Assembly: GCA_963780545.1 (NCBI GenBank)
Contig: CAWACK010000008.1
Location: 248,001-312,000, forward strand
Direction: 5' to 3'
Length of the DNA: 64,000 nt
From: UBA8941 sp963780545
GTDB lineage: Archaea; Thermoproteota; Bathyarchaeia; TCS64
This document shows positions 43,674-50,504 of the stretch, in pieces. Each line of letters opens with the position of its first letter. The first letter of the stretch is position 1. Both the position numbers and the translations under genes were made by a program. The notes under the pieces are model-generated. The model worked only from the letters and a program-made list of their open reading frames with translations, searched no databases and had not been told where the DNA came from.

Positions 43674-44591
43674 ATGCAGGCGGCCCAAACAAACAGACAA
43701 CGAAGAGAAAAAGAAGCAAACCAGCCCCCACCGGAGCTGGACCCAGACCTAATAAAACTCACCAAACCAACCCTAAAAACACAGCCCCAAGCCGAACACG
43801 AACAACAACTCAAAGCCCTCAGAGACATCAACATCGCCCTCACCAGATTCAGACTAACCAGAAACGAAGTCAAAGTCTACCTCTACCTCGCAAGATACGG
43901 CGCCCAAAAAGCCCAGAAGATAGCCGAATCCCTAGGAGTCCACAGAACCGAAGCATACAAGATCCTCCGCACCCTAGAGAACATGGGCGCAATCTACAGG
44001 GTACTCGAGAGACCCATGAAGTTCACCGCCGTACCCTTCGAGAAGGTCCTCGACACCGAGATAGAGGAGAGGCGACAGAGGATCTACCAGCTCGAGAGGA
44101 AGAAGGAGGAGCTGCTAGGTCTCTGGAGGATCCTCCCCAAATGCGAAGAGGGCGAGGAGGAGAAGGAGACGCTTCAGGTGCTTGAGGGCAAGAGGCAGAT
44201 AGGCGCGAGGGTCAGCGAGCTGCTGAGGCGGAGCGCGGGGAGGCTGGCTGCGGTGGTCTCCGACAGGAACCTGGTGTGGCTGTATAATTCCCCGTTCTTC
44301 GAGGATCTTGAGGGGCTCTGTAAGGTGAGGACCGTTGATGTTCGGGTCTTGACGGAGTATTCCCCGACGAGCACGTTTGTGTTGGAGCAGCTGGGTGCTG
44401 GGTGCTGTGACTTCGCGTTTCTCCGATTGAGGGGGCAGCCGAGCTTCATCGTGTCGGATTCGGGGGAGTTGATTTTGTTGATGGGTGGTGAGGATAAGTT
44501 TGTGGCGTTGGAGACGAATTATGCCTCAATAGTCAAATCCTACGGGAACCTCTTCGACCTGCTCTGGAAAAACCAGGACAAAAAACCATAG
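43674..44591 (+). CDS. TrmB-family transcriptional regulator
   Basis: Residues about 35-110 form the TrmB winged helix: FRLTRNEVKVYLYLARYG, AQKIAESLGVHRTEAYKILRTLENMG, then a coiled dimerisation helix and an effector-like C-terminal domain. I start at the ATG at 43674 (305 residues); TACATATTAA lies about 26 nt upstream, fitting a leaderless transcript. Base composition changes strongly along the gene: A/C-rich in the first 250 nt, G-rich in the middle and G/T-rich near 44340-44520. Confidence 0.85.
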   Translation: MQAAQTNRQRREKEANQPPPELDPDLIKLTKPTLKTQPQAEHEQQLKALRDINIALTRFRLTRNEVKVYLYLARYGAQKAQKIAESLGVHRTEAYKILRTLENMGAIYRVLERPMKFTAVPFEKVLDTEIEERRQRIYQLERKKEELLGLWRILPKCEEGEEEKETLQVLEGKRQIGARVSELLRRSAGRLAAVVSDRNLVWLYNSPFFEDLEGLCKVRTVDVRVLTEYSPTSTFVLEQLGAGCCDFAFLRLRGQPSFIVSDSGELILLMGGEDKFVALETNYASIVKSYGNLFDLLWKNQDKKP

Positions 44592-44736
44592 ATGATTTCT
44601 CGTATATATTATTGAAAAATAAATCTGATGTTCATAACGTCATTGTCAACCTGGTCAGGAAAGCCATTATGATGAAGATCAGCATGAGTTTAAGAGAGTT
44701 CTTCGCCACCTAGTTTCAGAAGTCGTTGCGTATTAC

Positions 44737-45489
44737 CTACTTCTGACACCACCAAAAGAACGATGAATCACTACCTTGAACCTGAGAGAGATTGATCACA
44801 AAGCTTGACTGAGTAATATTCGAGACCCAATATGAGCACCTGAGATTCACCCGAGGTGTAAGCTGGACGTTTAACGGAGCCGTGGAAAGACCATGATTAA
44901 CGGTGACACTCATGTCTCCAGCCCTAATCGTGGCTACACCAAAATTGTAGTCAAGCTGATTCGACTGTATCGCTCTATATCCTCCAGGGAGTGTAACCAT
45001 CACTGCTTCAAATTCCCTTACTGTCGCGTTTACGTGAATCTCCATCTCTATCGTCTCGAGAGGGTCCCAGACCCCATAACTTTGGGTCGATAAAACGATT
45101 GGGTTCATGATCTCTGGCCCACCGTTGAAATAAGCTCCCAGCACCCTCCAACGCTCACCCACCCCAGTCTGATTATAATTCACCCAATCGGTTACACGTC
45201 CTTCAGGGGTATCATAAATCACTAACACATCTATTTTAGAAAAATCATTTACCTGGAAAGATGTCTCACCAGTGTTTGTCACGTTCATCCGAATCGTTGT
45301 TGAATTAACCTCAATGATTTTTCCTAGACTGCAGGAAGCACCGAGTTTGGTTTCGGCGCTGTTTACCTGATCGGATATAGAACTCGTGATGGTGTCTAAA
45401 CTGCTCATCCCCGTTGTAAGTATGATAACGAGGCCGGAGATCATTATTATGGCCGCGAATGCCGCAGCGATCGTTGTTGAGAAACCCAA
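44737..45489 (-). CDS. arlF: archaellum stator protein ArlF (FlaF)
   Basis: ArlF is the envelope-spanning stator component anchoring the archaellum motor to the S-layer. The 250-residue protein has one N-terminal membrane anchor (AAAFAAIIMISGLVIILTTG) preceded by a short leader. A helix and an extracytoplasmic beta-sandwich of archaellin type follow, with NVTNTGETSFQVNDFSKIDVLVIY. It follows arlG by 2 nt. Assignment of F versus G rests on length and the N-terminal pattern. Confidence 0.7.
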   Translation of the reverse strand: MGFSTTIAAAFAAIIMISGLVIILTTGMSSLDTITSSISDQVNSAETKLGASCSLGKIIEVNSTTIRMNVTNTGETSFQVNDFSKIDVLVIYDTPEGRVTDWVNYNQTGVGERWRVLGAYFNGGPEIMNPIVLSTQSYGVWDPLETIEMEIHVNATVREFEAVMVTLPGGYRAIQSNQLDYNFGVATIRAGDMSVTVNHGLSTAPLNVQLTPRVNLRCSYWVSNITQSSFVINLSQVQGSDSSFFWWCQK

Positions 45490-45491
45490 CG

Positions 45492-45962
45492 CTAGCCACC
45501 GATGCTTATCGTATACTCATCCTTGACACCGTTGTACGTGACGAACGACAAATAGTACTGCCCCGGAATCAGTGGCGATGAGGGTCTAAGGGTGACCTCG
45601 AGGGTATCATCCGGCATCCAGCTTGTAGCTCCGCTAAGAATCCTATATGTCCAACCGACGCCATTCTCGGCGTAAGTGTAGCAATTTAGATCTTTACCGA
45701 AGAATATATCCGACCTTTGTATGTCGGAGGGAGCTATATCCAAGCTCCCAACATTCTTGACCCAAATCTTCACGGTCGACGAGGAGTTTGTCGCGTAGAT
45801 GATTTTGATGCTAGTCTTAATCCTATCGCTCAAAAACTTCGAAGACTCCATTGAGCTCCTCTGAATGTTAGTCATCGATGTGATGAACACCTGAGAAAGC
45901 ATTGAGGCAGCTAATACGATCCCAAGGAGAACTATCCCTTCGGACACCATGGAGCCTGACAT
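45492..45962 (-). CDS. arlG: archaellum stator protein ArlG (FlaG)
   Basis: The 156-residue protein has an N-terminal membrane helix (VSEGIVLLGIVLAASMLSQVF), then a soluble domain with VKIWVKNVGSLDI, SDIFFGKDL and the terminal YNGVKDEYTISIGG, as in ArlG proteins (which end VSDEYTFSI or similar). It is encoded just before arlF. The pair is separated from the main archaellum operon by a divergent winged-helix gene and a hypothetical gene. Confidence 0.78.
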   Translation of the reverse strand: MSGSMVSEGIVLLGIVLAASMLSQVFITSMTNIQRSSMESSKFLSDRIKTSIKIIYATNSSSTVKIWVKNVGSLDIAPSDIQRSDIFFGKDLNCYTYAENGVGWTYRILSGATSWMPDDTLEVTLRPSSPLIPGQYYLSFVTYNGVKDEYTISIGG

Positions 45963-46211
45963 TCTATGAACTCACCTCAGCCTCAGAAGATTTAGATACT
46001 TTATGGATTCCCAACATGGATACCCGTAACGCGAAAATGAGCATCTGTCTTAACAATGTGCATTAGATATGAAGATGAGTTCATCATTATTCGTATGTGT
46101 GTGTAACTTTCACCAATTTACAACTACTTATACAGCTTAGAAACCGGTCTAATCTCAGTATATGATCCAGTATCAGAGATAGGCAGGAGTGACATAGAGG
46201 AGAAAAATCAG

Positions 46212-46514
46212 ATGACAAACAGGCGATCTAAACTTGAGATATACATAGACATACTTGAGGAAATCAAGAACGGCGTCATCATCCCCACTCGTATAATGTA
46301 CGGTGCTAACCTTTCGTGGAAACCATTGCAACAGATTCTGAAGTCTCTCGTCGCCCAGGAACTCATCGTCGAGTACATGGCTGAAGACGGAGACAAACGC
46401 ACTAAGAAGGCTTACAAACTTACAGAGAAGGGCGTTAACGTACTAAGATACTTTAACAAGGCCAAGGAACTCGTTGAGAAGAAGGCAATTCCAGAGATTC
46501 GAAGCTGGAGATAA
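46212..46514 (+). CDS. winged-helix DNA-binding protein (paralogue)
   Basis: The 100-residue protein is nearly the same as the one at 43235: RRSKLEIYIDILEEIKNGV, IIPTRIMYGANLSWKPLQQ and KRTKKAYKLTEKGVNVLRYF. It lies between arlG (divergent) and a minus-strand hypothetical gene, inside the archaellum region. This suggests local regulation of arlGF or of the main operon. The function is inferred from fold and place. Confidence 0.82.
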   Translation: MTNRRSKLEIYIDILEEIKNGVIIPTRIMYGANLSWKPLQQILKSLVAQELIVEYMAEDGDKRTKKAYKLTEKGVNVLRYFNKAKELVEKKAIPEIRSWR

Positions 46515-46535
46515 AACTCTCCGAATTATCCTTCA

Positions 46536-46548
46536 TTTTTTTAATTAT
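46536..46548 (+). terminator. T-rich terminator between convergent genes
   Basis: ATTTTTTTAATTA lies between the winged-helix gene and the convergent hypothetical gene at 46549, and could end the plus-strand transcript. Confidence 0.35.
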
Positions 46549-47115
46549 TTAAACCTCGATATCGCCGAAGACTATCGACTTCTTTTCAGTCATCAGCTCA
46601 TCTGCTAACCAGAGGCGAGCCTCCTCAGGATCGATATCATATAGTATTTTGTGTACTGTATCGCCGTTGGGGAGATCGACTTTGGTCTTCCGCGTGTTGA
46701 CGCCTAGACCACACTGGAGTTTTCCATTGAAGGCATATGATGACTCATCATGAGTCATGAATTCGCCACCTTCAATCAGAACCTTGTCACCATCCTTCTC
46801 CATCTTAATAGTCATCTCCGGGATCGTCTCCGAGTAACAGAAAAAGCTCCCATTCTTCACTGCGGAAACTTGGAACCGGTCTCCGACTATATCGAATGCG
46901 ACTAAGTCTGATTTCAAACATCGGTCTCTGAATTCAAACCACTTATGGAGGACAGCCTTATACTTGCTATAATTATGTATCTGAACAGAACCATTGCCAA
47001 TAGGTTGACTAAGGGTATCCCCGAGTTGAGAGACGAGTGTATCAAGATTTTTCTCATGCTCCTTAAGCACCTTAAGTATAAGATCAACTACATCGACTCT
47101 CTCATCAAAACTCAT
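46549..47115 (-). CDS. hypothetical protein in the archaellum region
   Basis: A 188-residue soluble acidic protein. The first 70 residues are helical with possible coiled-coil character (ILKVLKEHEKNLDTLVSQLG). The remainder is beta-rich (DLVAFDIVGDRFQVSAVKNG, IKMEKDGDKVLIEGGEF). I do not recognise the family. It lies downstream of the two-TM archaellum-region gene on the same strand, after a 400-nt gap. Confidence 0.65.
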   Translation of the reverse strand: MSFDERVDVVDLILKVLKEHEKNLDTLVSQLGDTLSQPIGNGSVQIHNYSKYKAVLHKWFEFRDRCLKSDLVAFDIVGDRFQVSAVKNGSFFCYSETIPEMTIKMEKDGDKVLIEGGEFMTHDESSYAFNGKLQCGLGVNTRKTKVDLPNGDTVHKILYDIDPEEARLWLADELMTEKKSIVFGDIEV

Positions 47116-47518
47116 CAGCTACCCAGTGCCCCCTATGAAACAGAGTGACACAAATATCATTAATAAAGAAGATAGGAGTATTAACCTATAATAAGCTCTC
47201 AGTTCATACTATACAAATAATAATATAGATTAATGATGAATGTTGATAAATTAAGATTAGATTGGGAAAAAAGAAGAATTTATTATGAATTTTGGATAAG
47301 CGAAAATATTTCAAACGTCTGAGCTACCATTAACCTCATTCAACATCATAATATATATTATTTAGGAAACTCCAACGATCTGTTGTTCTCAAGAGATTTT
47401 ACGATGACAACCGAAACTAAGATCAAATCTGATTTGGGAATAATTAACTGAGTTTACTCTCCTCTGGCTTAATAATCCATTAGCTGTGTATAATGTACGC
47501 GTATTAAGTGAAAATATC
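47116..47518. other. AT-rich intergenic region
   Basis: About 400 nt with no intact gene. A 29-codon plus-strand frame at 47233-47322 (MMNVDKLRLDWEKRR and so on) has plausible composition but no ribosome-binding site. Several TATA-like stretches occur (AATATATATTATTTAG near 47350). Nothing firmer is visible. Confidence 0.4.
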
Positions 47519-47779
47519 CTAAAAAAGATCATAGAATAAGTGAATTAATCTATTTGGTTTCTTCTTCTTAGTTTTGAGTTCTTCTACGACTTTACGCAGG
47601 TCGGTTAGCACTTTCAGAAATTCACTGTTCGCGTAGATTTTTTCGACATCTAACTCGGTTTCCTGGGAGTTCCCTACTACCAAAATTGGGGCTTCGAGCT
47701 TCTCTAAAGGTTTCTCTATCGGCTTTTTCTCAGACATGGGATCAGGTACCTTTACAACTACAGTCTTGTATTTCTGCAA
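47519..47779 (-). CDS. archaellum-region two-TM protein, C-terminal fragment
   Basis: This 86-codon frame continues the protein of 47805-48542 in the +1 phase. The upstream frame ends ILKMTR then TGA (47805). Skipping one base at CGG-TGA gives EQTKETDDALQKYKTVVVKV without a break. The segment has a proline-rich linker (EKKPIEKPLEKLEAP) and an amphipathic C-terminal helix (FLKVLTDLRKVVEELKTKKKK). It has no ATG or ribosome-binding site in a sensible place. Confidence 0.55.
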   Translation of the reverse strand: MQKYKTVVVKVPDPMSEKKPIEKPLEKLEAPILVVGNSQETELDVEKIYANSEFLKVLTDLRKVVEELKTKKKKPNRLIHLFYDLF

Positions 47780-47804
47780 TGCATCATCAGTCTCCTTCGT
47801 TTGC

Positions 47805-48542
47805 TCACCGAGTCATTTTTAAGATGTCATCTGCTTTGATTCCAGAATCTGCCGTTACCAAGGGTGTTTGAGCTGCTTTCTGTACTTCTGAAGTTATTGA
47901 AAGGGTCGAAAGTTTAGCAGAGTCACCTGCGCCCTTTTTGAGTTCTACCTGGCCAACGGGCCCGGAAGCTGACTTTAAGTGAGGAGAGTCGGACTCTGAA
48001 GGCCTCACTTTTGAGGCTTCATTGGTTGACTTCAATAGATCTGTCACACCCGAATCCGATTTAGGTTTAATTATTTGCTCAGGTTCATTGACCGGGGGCA
48101 TCAAAGATGCTGACTCTGGTACTTTTACAATTTTGGCCTCTGGGTTCACGCTTTTTTCAACTATTGTTGAAATGGTTTTATTATCTACTTGTTTGGATGA
48201 TGCGTCAACTTTCAATGTCTTCTGAGAACTTACTTGCACAGCCGTCGTTTCGACCTGTTTATCCTTTTTTTGTCTATTATTTTTAAGGAGGTTTGAGAAT
48301 AATCCCGTCCTTGGCTTCTTAGCCAGGGTTTCTTGTGTTTTGGGTTTACCTATACTTTTTAAGAGGCTATCCTTGGAACCGATTTTCTCCTCGTTCAGCT
48401 GTTCCATTGTGCTCTTCTTATTGGAAAACCTTGAGAAGAGCCCCTTCTTCTGTGGCTTCTCCACTTTCTTCGGCTCTACAGCCACAGTAACATGCGTGGA
48501 GGAGTGTTCTTGTGGCATGTTTTGAAATTCCATGATCTTCAT
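47805..48542 (-). CDS. archaellum-region two-TM protein, disordered middle part
   Basis: A 245-codon frame rich in K, S, T, P, E and Q with two similar basic blocks (KKGLFSRFSNKKS and RTGLFSNLLKNN). It is a long disordered cytoplasmic linker. It begins in the +1 phase of the membrane segment at 48418-48792 and overlaps that frame by 125 nt. The overlapping stretch of the other frame (HACYCGCRAEESGE) looks like nonsense, so the two are probably one gene. Confidence 0.55.
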   Translation of the reverse strand: MKIMEFQNMPQEHSSTHVTVAVEPKKVEKPQKKGLFSRFSNKKSTMEQLNEEKIGSKDSLLKSIGKPKTQETLAKKPRTGLFSNLLKNNRQKKDKQVETTAVQVSSQKTLKVDASSKQVDNKTISTIVEKSVNPEAKIVKVPESASLMPPVNEPEQIIKPKSDSGVTDLLKSTNEASKVRPSESDSPHLKSASGPVGQVELKKGAGDSAKLSTLSITSEVQKAAQTPLVTADSGIKADDILKMTR

Positions 48543-48792
48543 GTAAGTTCTTTATTCGGTTTTTCATGTTGAAGTACTCGGTTATTAGGAATAGCAAGCC
48601 GAGTGTCGTCAACGTGTAGCTGAAAATCAAGATGACCCCGATGGTGGTTCCCTGGAGATTTTCTCCATCGGACTTTATCTTAAGGACTTGAGGTAATACG
48701 TAGAACTGAAGGCACATGGAGATGGCTAAAAGTAGAGCTACAAGTATCAGAGCCTTTCCGGGCTTGAAATACTCGGTTAATAATTTGCTCAA
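48418..48792 (-). CDS. archaellum-region two-TM protein, membrane part
   Basis: This frame encodes two membrane helices (ALILVALLLAISMCLQFYVLP and GVILIFSYTLTTLGLLFLI) and a short cytoplasmic stretch NMKNRIKNLHE, after which the frame turns to nonsense. It starts 13 nt after arlJ on the same strand. Joining 48418-48792, 47805-48542 and 47519-47779 with two single-base skips gives 423 residues. I know no named Arl protein with this design. Confidence 0.6.
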   Translation of the reverse strand: MSKLLTEYFKPGKALILVALLLAISMCLQFYVLPQVLKIKSDGENLQGTTIGVILIFSYTLTTLGLLFLITEYFNMKNRIKNLHEDHGISKHATRTLLHACYCGCRAEESGEATEEGALLKVFQ

Positions 48793-48805
48793 ATGCTTTT
48801 TCCTC

Positions 48806-49405
48806 CTAAAGAACTGTGACGCTTCCTAGTAGGCCTCCAACGGTACCGCTAATCGCCATGAATAATATGCCCCCAAACAGCAACTGCATACCTAGGAAGT
48901 AGAGGATCGTGAACCTTGAGTCCCCCTCCATGTTGTATATGGAGAATACGTTGTTAAGAGCGAATAGGCAGAGGCTGAAGATGAAGAAGAATCTCATGAA
49001 GGGTGCTGAGGGTGGGACGAGGAACGGAACGTATCCTTGGATTTTAGCAAGGAAGGTAGTCAAACTCGCGAAGAAACCGTTCAGGATTCCAAATAGCCCG
49101 CCCATTACGGCGAAGAGGGGTATAACTACACCCGTGTGGTAACCGACAGCAGTGTATCTATTCCTCCTGAGAGTGGCGTAGTTGTGGTAGAACTCCTCGA
49201 TGTATTTCCCAGATTTTGTGATGTCTCCCCCTGTCGCGATGGTGTCGGTCATTATGAGATTCACACGCCTGATAAGCTGGCTATCAAGCTCGGTCTCGAA
49301 ACTCCACCAGGCGACTTTTGGCTCTACCCTCATCTCCAGCTTGTTGGAGAGCCCCTTTACGGCCTTGTTCAATGAGCCAAAGTCTACATCCGTCGCAGCC
49401 TTCAT
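48806..49405 (-). CDS. arlJ: archaellum membrane platform protein ArlJ, C-terminal part
   Basis: The last 199 codons carry the second T2SF-type cytoplasmic domain (NKLEMRVEPKVAWWSFETEL, MTDTIATGGDITKSGKYIEEF) and the final membrane helices. The true join lies at 49423-49440: the middle frame ends sensibly at FFRYMSSNLS, and this frame supplies QSTFPLREIMKAATDVDF. One base must be skipped. ATG 49405 is internal to the protein and is not a real start. Confidence 0.78.
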   Translation of the reverse strand: MKAATDVDFGSLNKAVKGLSNKLEMRVEPKVAWWSFETELDSQLIRRVNLIMTDTIATGGDITKSGKYIEEFYHNYATLRRNRYTAVGYHTGVVIPLFAVMGGLFGILNGFFASLTTFLAKIQGYVPFLVPPSAPFMRFFFIFSLCLFALNNVFSIYNMEGDSRFTILYFLGMQLLFGGILFMAISGTVGGLLGSVTVL

Positions 49406-49691
49406 AATCTCTCGGAGCGGGAATGTCGACTGAGAGGTTCGAACTCATATATCTGAAGAAGTTTGGGTAGGCCTCTTCGCATTCTCGGACTTTCTTAATG
49501 TATCTTCTACCCATTAAACCCGGTACTAATATGATTGCTCCTGCTAACGTAAGGTGAAACACGAATCCATCTATTGTTGAGGGCAAGTAATTATCGAATG
49601 GTATCAACATACTAACAACTGCTACTGCAGTACCAATTAGAGCCATCTTTTCGGCTTTATTCCTTTCAGTCGGGTTTCTCACGTTGTCCAT
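49284..49691 (-). CDS. arlJ: archaellum membrane platform protein ArlJ, middle part
   Basis: This frame encodes the central membrane helices (ALIGTAVAVVSMLIPF and FVFHLTLAGAIILVPGLM) and the start of the second cytoplasmic domain (RRYIKKVRECEEAYPNFFRY). It overlaps the N-terminal frame by 26 nt in the +1 phase, with no ribosome-binding site before ATG 49691. It is best read as a continuation, LLDGQR then NPTERNKAEK. Confidence 0.75.
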   Translation of the reverse strand: MDNVRNPTERNKAEKMALIGTAVAVVSMLIPFDNYLPSTIDGFVFHLTLAGAIILVPGLMGRRYIKKVRECEEAYPNFFRYMSSNLSVDIPAPRDYEGCDGCRLWLIEQGRKGALQQAGDEGRAKSRLVEFRDRA

Positions 49692-50283
49692 CGAGGAGTA
49701 TAGACTCAGGTTTCGCGTTCTTGTATATGAGCCAGGAGATGAGGTAGAGGAAGAAGGAGATGCAGATGACTGTGACTATCGTCAGGGTGATCATGGTGTT
49801 GGCGTCGTAGAAGATGCTTGATACTAGCATGGTCGTCGTTAGGAACAATGTCACTGACATCATAGGAAGATAGGCATCAGAGAGGGTTTTCAAACGGTTG
49901 AGCGCCTGCTCTCTGTTGGCAAGCCATTGGGCGAACCAGTTCTTATAATGCCGGTCTACAAAGTCGTTCAGCGGTTCTCCGCTTCCGATGGATTGTGAGA
50001 ATTTGGAGAGGAACACCTTGAACTCCTCAGTCGGCGCCTTCTCAGCGATGATCGCAGTCGAGTCCGTCTGGGGATATCTCCACACCGCAGAGAGGTATAG
50101 TATCCTCTTTAGATATAGACCGATGTATCGGAAGATGCTCTTCTCAGAGGCGATCCTAAGCATCTCCAGCCTCTGTAGAGTGAGGGATGATACTGACCTG
50201 AGATAGAGCATGAAGAAGGGGAACTCGAAGTCGACTTTGTCCCCTTGGCTAAGATCGCTTAGCATGTTTTTTGGTTTCTTCAT
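49666..50283 (-). CDS. arlJ: archaellum membrane platform protein ArlJ, N-terminal part
   Basis: ArlJ is the polytopic platform on which the ArlI motor acts. This frame gives the first T2SF-type domain (FEFPFFMLYLRSVSS, EAPTEEF-like EKAPTEEFKVFLSKF, SIGSGEPLNDFV) and two membrane helices, ending at TGA 49666. The ATG at 50283 overlaps the proper arlI stop as ATGA. The three pieces joined with two single-base skips give 491 residues, a normal ArlJ length. Confidence 0.82.
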   Translation of the reverse strand: MKKPKNMLSDLSQGDKVDFEFPFFMLYLRSVSSLTLQRLEMLRIASEKSIFRYIGLYLKRILYLSAVWRYPQTDSTAIIAEKAPTEEFKVFLSKFSQSIGSGEPLNDFVDRHYKNWFAQWLANREQALNRLKTLSDAYLPMMSVTLFLTTTMLVSSIFYDANTMITLTIVTVICISFFLYLISWLIYKNAKPESILLDGQREKPD

Positions 50284-50504
50284 GACGGCGGCTTTCCCAC
50301 CTTCTGTGCTATTTTTTGCTCTATCTCGTAACCGAACTTCGTCAGGCACATTCGCTTGTATCTACTGTGGGCTGCTTCCACCCCTACGTTTTGGACCCAT
50401 TGGATGGCTTCGGTAACCTCGTCGTAGCTCTTGATTCCTAGGGCGAGGAGGAACTCCAGAGATCTCTGCCCTTTTGTACATCTCGACATAGATCTTCTTG
50501 ACAT
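50280..50504 (-). CDS. arlI: archaellum ATPase ArlI, C-terminal tail in shifted frame
   Basis: This frame holds the expected ArlI C terminus (SLEFLLALGIKSYDEVTEAIQ, comparable to the LEWL-x-x-x-x-I-x-x-Y-x-E-V segment of the family) and ends at a TGA that overlaps the arlJ start as ATGA. That coupling shows it is the genuine end of arlI. It is in the +1 phase of the main frame, with the join at 50454-50475 (GGG run just upstream). Confidence 0.78.
   Translation of the reverse strand: MSRRSMSRCTKGQRSLEFLLALGIKSYDEVTEAIQWVQNVGVEAAHSRYKRMCLTKFGYEIEQKIAQKVGKPPS

Noticed and set aside
47233..47322. 29-codon plus-strand frame
   Set aside because: Plausible composition but too short, with no ribosome-binding site and no recognisable similarity.
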